DNA of 64,000 bases from contig JAFLVE010000011.1 in assembly GCA_022511445.1 (NCBI GenBank), positions 62,001-126,000 on the forward strand, written 5' to 3'. Below are positions 57,058-64,000 of this stretch, piece after piece. Both the position numbers and the translations under genes were made by a program. The DNA is from Clostridiales bacterium (GTDB lineage Bacteria > Bacillota > Clostridia > Christensenellales > Pumilibacteraceae). The notes under the pieces were generated by a model, which saw nothing but the letters and a program-made list of their open reading frames with translations, was not told where the DNA came from and ran no database searches. Numbering within the stretch: the stretch's first letter is position 1; each line of letters opens with the position of its first letter.

Positions 57058-58701
57058 ATGCCGGAGAACGATAACGGTACCAACTTTATCGAGAACATTA
57101 TTATAAACGACCTTAAAAGCGGCAAGGTGAAAAGCATCGTTACGCGTTTCCCGCCCGAGCCCAACGGCAGACTTCACATAGGTCACGCCAAAGCGGCATG
57201 CCTTAACTTTATGCTCGCCAAAAAATTCGGCGGAAAGTGCAATCTCCGCTTCGACGACACCAACCCGGTAAAAGAGGACGCCGATTTTTGCGAGCAGATT
57301 CTTTACGATATTCGTTGGCTCGGCTTCGAGCCGGACGGAATTTTTTACGCCTCCGACTATTTCGACTATATGCGCGACTGCGCCGTGCTCCTTATAAACA
57401 AGGGGCTTGCTTACGTCGACGAGAGCACACCCGACGAGATACGTTTATCCCGCGGCACGCTGACGGAGCCGGGTAAAAACTCCGTTTACCGCGACAGACC
57501 GATTAAGGAAAGCCTTGCGCTTTTCGACAAAATGCAGTCGGGCGCCGTTCCCGACGGGGGCATGGTGCTTCGCGCTAAAATAGACATGGCTTCCCCCAAT
57601 ATGAATATGCGCGACCCCGTAATATACAGGGTGCTTCACGCGCCGCACCACCGCACCGGCACCAAGTGGAATATGTACCCCATGTACGACTTCGCGCATC
57701 CGCTCGAGGACGCTGTCGAGCACGTAACTCATTCGTGCTGCACAATGGAGTTCGAGGACCACAGACCGCTCTACGACTGGGTTATCGACAATTGCGATAT
57801 AACCGACAAGCCGCACCAATACGAGTTTGCGCGGCTCAATCTTACCGACACGGTGATGAGTAAAAGGTATCTCAAGCAGCTCGTCGACATGAAGGCGGTG
57901 GACGGCTGGGATGACCCGAGAATGCCTACGCTGTCGGGACTCCGCCGCAGAGGCGTGCCGTCGCATGCTATTGTGGCGTTCTGCACCGAGGTGGGTATTG
58001 CAAAGGCTGTAGGCACCGTAGACGCCGCGCAACTTAACGACTGCATTCGCGACGAGCTTAACGCCACCGCAAAAAGGTACATGGTGGCGCCCGACCCGAT
58101 TGAGCTCGACATAGTCAATATGGATAAATCCGCCAAGGAAATGATCGAGGTAACCGAGGGCGGGGAATACACCGTTCCGCACAGGACGTTTATCGATCCC
58201 GAGGTTAGCTCCACTCCCGTCGTGACGCGCAAAATGACCTTGTCGCCTCGGCTGTATATTAACCGCGAGGACTTTTCCTATAATCCGCCCAAGGGCTACC
58301 ACAGGCTTGTACCGGGCGGCTTGGCTCGGCTTAAAAACTCGTTTATAATCCGTTGCACGGGATATGATACCGATAAGGACGGAAATGTAACCAAGGTGTA
58401 CGCAGAGCGGACGGACGAGGTTAAGGCAAAGGGCGTTATTCAATGGATAGACCGCGACACCGCCGTCGACATAAAGATTAACGAGCTTGACGCTATCGTC
58501 CCCGACGGCGAAGGCGATTTTACCGACAGAATCAACGCGAACAGCAAAAAGGTAGTATCCGCAAAAGCTGAAGCGGCGGTAAAGGATTTGGCGATCGGCG
58601 AGGGCGTACAGTTCTTCAGAATAGGCTACTTCGCCCGCGACGCAAAGGATAAGGATTCGTTCAACCGCGTGGTAGAGCTTAAAAGCAGTTGGAATAAATA
58701 A
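57058..58701 (+). CDS. glnS: Glutaminyl-tRNA synthetase
   Basis: Class I synthetase, 547 aa. The HIGH motif appears in PPEPNGRLHIGHAK, the KMSKS motif is VMSKRYL, and the two beta-barrel anticodon-binding domains end the protein (about 340-547). The active-site sequence THSCCTMEFEDHRPLYDW, with Cys-Thr before MEF, matches GlnRS rather than GluRS. Many Firmicutes make Gln-tRNA indirectly through GatCAB, so a dedicated GlnRS is informative about this lineage. The ATG is 1 nt after the fhs stop. The ribosome site (GGAGG) lies inside the end of fhs. Confidence 0.95.
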   Translation: MPENDNGTNFIENIIINDLKSGKVKSIVTRFPPEPNGRLHIGHAKAACLNFMLAKKFGGKCNLRFDDTNPVKEDADFCEQILYDIRWLGFEPDGIFYASDYFDYMRDCAVLLINKGLAYVDESTPDEIRLSRGTLTEPGKNSVYRDRPIKESLALFDKMQSGAVPDGGMVLRAKIDMASPNMNMRDPVIYRVLHAPHHRTGTKWNMYPMYDFAHPLEDAVEHVTHSCCTMEFEDHRPLYDWVIDNCDITDKPHQYEFARLNLTDTVMSKRYLKQLVDMKAVDGWDDPRMPTLSGLRRRGVPSHAIVAFCTEVGIAKAVGTVDAAQLNDCIRDELNATAKRYMVAPDPIELDIVNMDKSAKEMIEVTEGGEYTVPHRTFIDPEVSSTPVVTRKMTLSPRLYINREDFSYNPPKGYHRLVPGGLARLKNSFIIRCTGYDTDKDGNVTKVYAERTDEVKAKGVIQWIDRDTAVDIKINELDAIVPDGEGDFTDRINANSKKVVSAKAEAAVKDLAIGEGVQFFRIGYFARDAKDKDSFNRVVELKSSWNK

Positions 58702-58717
58702 AACTATATAACGAAAA

Positions 58718-58732
58718 GTGACAGGAGGTCAC
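58718..58732 (+). promoter_or_regulatory. Ribosome site presented in a hairpin loop
   Basis: GTGACAGGAGGTCAC forms a 5-bp stem GTGAC/GTCAC whose loop is AGGAG. The core is 12-13 nt upstream of the epimerase ATG, longer than usual. Confidence 0.5.
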
Positions 58733-58740
58733 GAAAACTT

Positions 58741-59580
58741 ATGAAAATTCTCGTAACAGACGGAAACGGTTTTATAGGAAAGGCGTTTATCAAAAAGTAC
58801 GATAGCGCGTTTGATATTGTTTTACCCGGTAAGGACGTCGATTTTCTCGACGCGCGCTCTGTCGACGCGCTTATAAGGTCCGACAATTTCGACGCCGTAC
58901 TGCACCTTGCAAACGTGCCCGAAAAGGCGGACGGCAGCTTCATCGAGTCGGACAACCTGATAATGTTCCACAATCTTCAATACGTCTGCACCAAATACGG
59001 CGTGAAAAAGCTGATTGTCGTAAGCGACGCCGCCGACTTCGACCGCAGTCAGGAGCTTATCGACGTTACCGAGGAAATGGCGGAGTATTACGTTCCGTCG
59101 GACGGCTACGGGCTTGCGAGAAGCGTTATAAACACGCTCGCCGCCAAGGATAAGATTACGACGGTACTTCGAGTGTTCGATATCTACGGCGGAATGGGAA
59201 ACACCCCGCTCAATAAGATTGCCGCCGCCGCAATGAAAGGCAAAAAGAAAATCGTCCTCGACTGCGAAAGAACGGTTAGCACGGTTGCTATAGACGACCT
59301 TACAAAAATCATAGCGGCGTTTTTGAAGGGCGATTACCCCAAGGGCGATTATAACGTCGTTTGCGACGAAAAGACTACTTTTCTTACCGTTGCAAAGGCG
59401 ATGCGCCGCGCCGTTCGCCGCGACGAGGGCGATATAGATATCGAGCTTAAAAGCGAGCACGTCGGCTTGGAGCATTCGGCAAGCAACAGCAAACTCCTTT
59501 CCGTATTGCCGTTCCGCTTAACGCCTATCGGCAAGGGAATAAAAACGCTGTGCGACGAGGCTGTCGCACGCCGCAAATAA
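58741..59580 (+). CDS. NAD-dependent epimerase/dehydratase-like protein
   Basis: Extended short-chain dehydrogenase fold, 279 aa. The dinucleotide motif is TDGNGFIGKA (Gly8, 10, 13) and VLHLANVPEKADGS corresponds to the NAD-contacting second region. The usual YxxxK catalytic pair reads YGLAR, with Arg in place of Lys, so classic dehydrogenase chemistry may be altered or lost. RVFDIYGGMGN matches the substrate-loop region of sugar-nucleotide epimerases. The substrate is unknown. Position between glnS and alaS gives no pathway hint. The start follows a ribosome site held in a small hairpin loop. Confidence 0.85.
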   Translation: MKILVTDGNGFIGKAFIKKYDSAFDIVLPGKDVDFLDARSVDALIRSDNFDAVLHLANVPEKADGSFIESDNLIMFHNLQYVCTKYGVKKLIVVSDAADFDRSQELIDVTEEMAEYYVPSDGYGLARSVINTLAAKDKITTVLRVFDIYGGMGNTPLNKIAAAAMKGKKKIVLDCERTVSTVAIDDLTKIIAAFLKGDYPKGDYNVVCDEKTTFLTVAKAMRRAVRRDEGDIDIELKSEHVGLEHSASNSKLLSVLPFRLTPIGKGIKTLCDEAVARRK

Positions 59581-59617
59581 TTTTGCAGTAAAAACATAAA
59601 AGTTTTTTGGAGACTAT

Positions 59618-61405
59618 ATGAAACTTACAAGCGACTCCCTTCGCAAAAAATGGATGAAGTTTTTCGTTGAGCGCGGACATGCGCCCATTTCTTCCGCTTC
59701 GCTAATACCCGAAAACGACCCTACCGTACTGTTTACGACGGCGGGCATGCACCCGCTCGTCCCGTACCTTCTCGGCCAGCCGCACCCGAGCGGAAAGCGG
59801 CTTTGCGACACGCAAAAGTGCGTAAGAACGGGCGATATCGACGAGGTGGGCGACAGTAGTCACTGCACGTTTTTCGAGATGCTCGGCAACTGGAGCCTCG
59901 GCGATTACTTTAAAGAGCAAATGGTGCCTTGGAGCTATGAGTTTTTAACCAAGGAATTGGGACTTCCCAAGGACAGAATAGCCGTAACCGTTTTCGAGGG
60001 CGACAAGGACTGCCCGCGCGACGAGGAGACCGCCGCACTTTGGGAAAAATGTGGAATCAAAAAAGAGAATATTTTCTACCTCGGCAAAAAGCATAACTGG
60101 TGGGGACCCGCCGGACAGACAGGTCCATGCGGTCCCGACACCGAGATGTTCTTCGATACGGGTAAGCCTAAGTGCTGCGAAAGCTGCTCGCCGGCGTGCG
60201 ACTGCGGCAAGTATATCGAGGTTTGGAACGACGTCTTTATGCAGTTCAATAAAAACGCCGACGGAAGTTTCACCCCGCTTAAACAAAAGAACGTAGACAC
60301 CGGCATGGGCTTAGAACGTGCGCTCATGAACATTCAGGGATTATCGAGCGTATACGAAACGGACGTGTTCGTGCCAATCGTGAATAAAATCAAAGAGCTC
60401 GGGTCCGTTTCCGACGCGCCCGAGGCGGTAAAGGCGCTTCGCGTCGTTGCCGACCATATCCGCACCTCCACGTTTATTATAGGCGACGAGCGCGGCGTTA
60501 CGCCGAGCAACGTCGATCAGGGCTATATCCTTCGCAGGCTCCTTCGCCGCGCCATTCGCTTCGGCGGCACGATAGGCTTAAAAGAGGGCGACTATTCCGC
60601 GATAGCCGAAACGGTGGTGGATATCTATAAAGAAGTCTATCCCGAGCTTGCCGCGGCGCGCGAAAAAATAAAAACCGAAATCGACGAGGAGTACGCGCGT
60701 TTTTCGCGCACGCTCGAAAACGGAATGAAGGAGTTCGAAAAGCTGTGCAAGTATCTTCAGGGCGACACCATTCCGGGAAAGAGCGCCTTCCGCCTGTACG
60801 ACACGTACGGCTTCCCGCTCGAAATGACGGTGGAGCTTGCACGAGAGCGCGGCTTTAAGGTTGATATCGACGGCTTTAACGCGCGGTTTGAAGAGCACAA
60901 AAACCTTTCGCACGCGGGCGCCGAACAGCGCTTTAAGGGCGGACTTGCCGACACGGGAGAATTAACCGCAAGGCTTCATACGGCGACCCACCTTATGCAC
61001 AAGGCGCTAAAGCAGGTGCTTAACGACCCCAACGTAAACCAGCGCGGATCCAATATCACGCCCGAAAGATTGCGTTTCGACTTTTCGTTCGGAAGGGCTA
61101 TGACCCCCGAGGAAGTAAAGGCGGTAGAGGACAAGGTAAACGAAGCTATCGCCGCCGACGTTCCCGTAACGTGCGAGGAGATGACGGTGGAAGAAGCGAA
61201 GGCGCAGGGCGCGGTCGGCTTGTTTACGAGCAAGTACGGCGAAAAGGTCAAGGTGTACACCATGGGCGAGTACTCCAAGGAAATCTGCGGCGGTCCCCAC
61301 GCCTCGAGAACGGGCGAGCTCGGACACTTCCGTATAGTAAAAGAGCAGAGCAGCTCGGCGGGCGTCAGACGAATCAAAGCGGTACTCGAGCCTAAAACTG
61401 AATAG
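59618..61405 (+). CDS. alaS: Alanyl-tRNA synthetase, short form lacking the C-Ala domain
   Basis: Class II synthetase of 595 aa; standard AlaRS is ~870. The catalytic domain (about 1-240) has TTAGMHPLVPYL, CVRTGDIDEVGDSSHCTFFEMLGNWSLGDYF and DTGMGLERA. It is followed by the tRNA-recognition helices. The editing domain keeps its zinc ligands in HTATHLMH and CGGPHASRTG. The chain stops right after the editing domain (SSAGVRRIKAVLEP), so the coiled-coil oligomerisation region and C-Ala domain are absent. A terminator follows, so this is the natural end. Such short AlaRS forms are known mainly from small-genome candidate phyla. A complete alaS may exist elsewhere. Confidence 0.93.
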   Translation: MKLTSDSLRKKWMKFFVERGHAPISSASLIPENDPTVLFTTAGMHPLVPYLLGQPHPSGKRLCDTQKCVRTGDIDEVGDSSHCTFFEMLGNWSLGDYFKEQMVPWSYEFLTKELGLPKDRIAVTVFEGDKDCPRDEETAALWEKCGIKKENIFYLGKKHNWWGPAGQTGPCGPDTEMFFDTGKPKCCESCSPACDCGKYIEVWNDVFMQFNKNADGSFTPLKQKNVDTGMGLERALMNIQGLSSVYETDVFVPIVNKIKELGSVSDAPEAVKALRVVADHIRTSTFIIGDERGVTPSNVDQGYILRRLLRRAIRFGGTIGLKEGDYSAIAETVVDIYKEVYPELAAAREKIKTEIDEEYARFSRTLENGMKEFEKLCKYLQGDTIPGKSAFRLYDTYGFPLEMTVELARERGFKVDIDGFNARFEEHKNLSHAGAEQRFKGGLADTGELTARLHTATHLMHKALKQVLNDPNVNQRGSNITPERLRFDFSFGRAMTPEEVKAVEDKVNEAIAADVPVTCEEMTVEEAKAQGAVGLFTSKYGEKVKVYTMGEYSKEICGGPHASRTGELGHFRIVKEQSSSAGVRRIKAVLEPKTE

Positions 61406-61432
61406 ACAAAACGAAGGAAAACACAAAAAGAT

Positions 61433-61468
61433 AGTCGCAGGTTTAGTAATAAGCTTGCGACTTTTTTG
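61433..61468 (+). terminator. Terminator after alaS
   Basis: Stem agtcgca / tgcgact with an inner aagc pairing, followed by six T. Confidence 0.88.
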
Positions 61469-61633
61469 TGCTTGGATAATAAAAAAAAGTTTTTTAGGAT
61501 ATATGAAAAAAACATATAAATAATCGCTATTAATTAATAGAAGCGTAACAATAGGATAAATCCGTACTCAAAATAAACTGTACTGTTCCGTAAAAGCCCT
61601 ATGATTAATATAACGGATAAATGGAGTGTATAA

Positions 61634-64000
61634 ATGAAAAAAAATCGATTAAAAATAATAATATTTGTCTTGACTTTGACTGTCATTTGTATGATCGCAT
61701 TCGTAGGTTGCAATAATGTTGTGAAGACTACGTATAAACTGAATTATTCGGCGAGTGAGGGCGGTCATATCGCCGGATTAACGGATCAGGAAGTAGAAGA
61801 AGGTGCGGACGGAGAAATAGTAATAGCGGTAGCCGATAAGGGCTATAAGCTAAAAAAGTGGTCCGACGGCGTAACGACAGAGCAAAGGCAGGATAAGAAC
61901 GTAAAATCAGACAAGAATGTGACGGCGGAATTTGTTCCGCTTGGATATTTCGTGCTAACATATAACGCAAGCGAAGGTGGGCATATTGTCGGTTTAACGG
62001 AACAGGAAGTCAAAGAGCGCACAGATGGGGAAGTAGTAATAGCAGTAGCGGATGAGGGTTACAAGTTTAAGAAATGGTCGGACGGAGTAACGACAGAGCA
62101 AAGGAAGGATAAAAATGTAAAGTCGGATAAGAATGTGACGGCGGAATTTGTGCCGCTCGAGTATTTTGTGCTTACATATACGGCAAGTGAAGGCGGATAT
62201 ATAGAAGGCGACCAAGAACAGACGGTATTGGAAAAAACCAACGGAACTATTGTAACGGCGATAGCCGAATACGGATATACTTTTTCCGCATGGTCGGACG
62301 GAGTAACGGAAGTTTCGAGACAAGAGTTTAATGTAAATGATAATAAAACACTAACGGCATATTTTGAGCAGATGCCACCCTTTACGCTTGCGTATACGGC
62401 AGACAGCGAATACGGTTATATACAAGGAGAAACGGTCCAAAAAGTGTTAGCCGGTAAAAACGGTATGACCGTAACAGCGATATCAACTAAAGAGAATTGG
62501 GATTTTTATTGTTGGTCGGACGGCGTCGAAACAGCGAGCAGAACAGACTTAAACGTAACGGAAAACATAGCGGTAAAGGCTTTGTTCCAACAAGTCCTAT
62601 TCACCTATGAATATTTTTTCGGTGACCCTGAACATTGGTACGGACATATCGAAGGCGAAGCGATTCAGTATGTACGGCGTGACGAATCGGGTACGGAGGT
62701 TACCGCAGTTCCGAACGAGGGTTGCGTGTTTACGGGTTGGACCGACGGCTTGAAAAGTCCGACGCGAATAGATAAGGTAAATAAAGATTTAAGGGTTTTT
62801 CCATACTTCAAAAAAGTGATAACCGTTACTTACAGGGTAAACAACGGAATAGGCGGACGTATTGAGGGTGAAACTAATCAGGTCTTTTTCCAATACAACG
62901 ATTCGAAGCCCGTAAAGGCGGTAGCAGACGACGGATATGTATTTGTCGGTTGGTCCGACGGTTTAACGGATACCGAGCGTTATGAAACGCGTTTAACGGA
63001 AGATTTTACCAGGACGGCGTACTTTGAGCCGATAGAAAAGGTTTTCCGTTACGATTATCGCGGCGGAAGGAGCAACTTAGGCGTGCAAACCGTTACGGTT
63101 TTGCGGGATAATCCCAAGGCGAGCACATTTACTGTACCGCAAAAAGACGGGTTCGACTTTGTCGGCTGGTATGCAGACGAAAACTATACCGTAAAAGTAA
63201 CCGACGAAAAGGGTAATTTGATGTACGGGTATAATACGGTAACGCTCGAAACCGACACGTTATATGCGCGTTGGCTAGATCCGGACGACGATTCCGTCAT
63301 TTATAAGATTTTAATTGTGGTTGTCGACGAAATCGACGCTATTTTGCCGCTTCGAGAAGACTCTACAACCTATAAACGTTTACACCATAAAATTTCGATG
63401 CGCGAAAGACTACTGAGTAAACAAATAGCGGGAAAAATGTCCGCTTACCTTAACGAGTGGTTTGCCGGAAAAGTTAAATTCGAAGTTGACACGTATTTCA
63501 CAACCCAACCCGTAGATACGGAAGCCTTTGGCTACACTAACCATAATCTTTATCCATATCGCATGAAAGAAGTCAAAATGATGTGTGACAACTATGACAG
63601 CTTTTTGGTATTGTTTGATATGAATGATTTTGACAATGAGTTTATAGAGAGAGGCCTTTCGGCGACATCATTTTATAAGATAGGATGTATTCACTTAGAA
63701 ACCGAAATGCTTACTACAAACAAGTTGAATAAGAATCAGGCAGACGAATTAATGCGAGGGAGCCAAACAACGGAGTTTATTTGGGATATGTTTATAACTC
63801 TTTGTTTAGAGGTTTTTGTGCATACAATAGAGGCCCAATACTATTTCCAAATTTATTCACTCAGCGAAACTATATGGTACTTTCGAGAAATGGGTACATA
63901 TAATTTGTATGAAATAATTCGAAAATATTTGTTGTGCGAAGCGGAGGTTAATGGCGAGACCGTTGGAATTCCGCCCGACTTTTGGACAAATGGTGCATGA
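61634..64000 (+). CDS. Lipoprotein with InlB-like repeats and a possibly inactive peptidase-like C-terminal domain
   Basis: Predicted lipid-anchored surface protein of 788 aa; the stop codon is the last three bases of the window, so the gene is complete. The lipobox Cys is residue 26 (AFVGCNN). Six to seven InlB-like repeats of ~72 aa follow (about 34-460), each with YxASEGGHIxG..GYxFxxWSDGVT. Then comes an InlB/Flg_new-type module ending LYARWLDPDDD (about 470-550). The C-terminal ~235 residues are of unclear family and contain EVFVHTIE, which aligns with HEFLHTVE of zinc peptidases but lacks the first His and the Glu. A+T content is higher than in neighbouring genes. GGAGTG precedes the ATG. 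Confidence 0.82.
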   Translation: MKKNRLKIIIFVLTLTVICMIAFVGCNNVVKTTYKLNYSASEGGHIAGLTDQEVEEGADGEIVIAVADKGYKLKKWSDGVTTEQRQDKNVKSDKNVTAEFVPLGYFVLTYNASEGGHIVGLTEQEVKERTDGEVVIAVADEGYKFKKWSDGVTTEQRKDKNVKSDKNVTAEFVPLEYFVLTYTASEGGYIEGDQEQTVLEKTNGTIVTAIAEYGYTFSAWSDGVTEVSRQEFNVNDNKTLTAYFEQMPPFTLAYTADSEYGYIQGETVQKVLAGKNGMTVTAISTKENWDFYCWSDGVETASRTDLNVTENIAVKALFQQVLFTYEYFFGDPEHWYGHIEGEAIQYVRRDESGTEVTAVPNEGCVFTGWTDGLKSPTRIDKVNKDLRVFPYFKKVITVTYRVNNGIGGRIEGETNQVFFQYNDSKPVKAVADDGYVFVGWSDGLTDTERYETRLTEDFTRTAYFEPIEKVFRYDYRGGRSNLGVQTVTVLRDNPKASTFTVPQKDGFDFVGWYADENYTVKVTDEKGNLMYGYNTVTLETDTLYARWLDPDDDSVIYKILIVVVDEIDAILPLREDSTTYKRLHHKISMRERLLSKQIAGKMSAYLNEWFAGKVKFEVDTYFTTQPVDTEAFGYTNHNLYPYRMKEVKMMCDNYDSFLVLFDMNDFDNEFIERGLSATSFYKIGCIHLETEMLTTNKLNKNQADELMRGSQTTEFIWDMFITLCLEVFVHTIEAQYYFQIYSLSETIWYFREMGTYNLYEIIRKYLLCEAEVNGETVGIPPDFWTNGA

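Overview
The window looks like a chromosomal segment of an uncultured anaerobic Firmicute (class Clostridia). Supporting features are strong TTGACA-17-TATAAT promoters, AGGAGG-type ribosome sites, a BofA-family protein, LytTR/GHKL signalling, lipoproteins built from BIG_2, LRR_5, InlB-like and CBM-like modules, and a ProRS with an archaeal-type zinc tail. Base composition is near balanced, except for the last ~2.5 kb, which is visibly richer in A+T. Genus cannot be assigned from sequence alone. No phage, insertion sequence or CRISPR array is seen.

Layout. 1-5.1 kb: the end of argS, a 59-residue small protein (minus), an ArsR-like regulator coupled to ung, a degenerate 37-bp tandem repeat, then an HtrA-like protease overlapping a transglutaminase-like lipoprotein. 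5.1-8.4 kb (minus): acyl carrier protein, leuB, ilvD. 8.5-10.3 kb (minus): a small membrane protein and a PfoR-like EIIC permease. 10.3-16.5 kb: a stand-alone FakA-type domain, an ABC-2 exporter pair, a ThuA-like lipoprotein, a membrane protein and a zinc-ribbon/LRR_5 protein. 16.6-19.3 kb (minus): an SF2 helicase with predicted membrane segments. 19.4-27 kb: a LytTR/GHKL two-component system followed by an operon for a membrane-anchored, domain-permuted GH3 enzyme and a CBM lipoprotein. Direct repeats just upstream of that operon's promoter suggest the response regulator controls it.

27.3-41 kb is a carbohydrate locus. A LacI-type regulator diverges from a nine-gene operon: two LplB/YtcP-type permeases, a solute-binding lipoprotein, a small membrane protein, a lipoprotein with three near-identical CBM-like repeats, an intracellular GH32, a secreted GH32-like lipoprotein, a PfkB-family sugar kinase and the transporter ATPase. 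The parts fit outside cleavage of a fructan or sucrose-like glycan, import, inside hydrolysis and phosphorylation. Two 14-bp palindromes lie between the divergent promoters.

41-44.5 kb: tRNA-Arg(ACG) with unusual structured DNA and extra copies of the tRNA 3' end downstream of it, then a CadC-HMA-CadA heavy-metal efflux cassette. 44.5-64 kb is mostly housekeeping: pyruvate kinase with an OmpR-type two-component system, a BofA-family protein, proS, a DUF2188 membrane protein (minus), metK-recD2, fhs-glnS, an epimerase and a short-form alaS. It ends with an A+T-rich lipoprotein of InlB-like repeats whose stop codon is the last codon of the window.

Most notable: (i) several genes whose start codon lies 5-8 nt after a consensus -10 box, implying leaderless mRNAs; (ii) a 16-nt perfect antisense of the tRNA-Arg T-arm just downstream of that tRNA; (iii) the predicted LytTR-to-GH3 regulatory link; (iv) an InlB-like module inserted in a cytoplasmic ABC ATPase; (v) the 37-bp repeat upstream of the protease gene.
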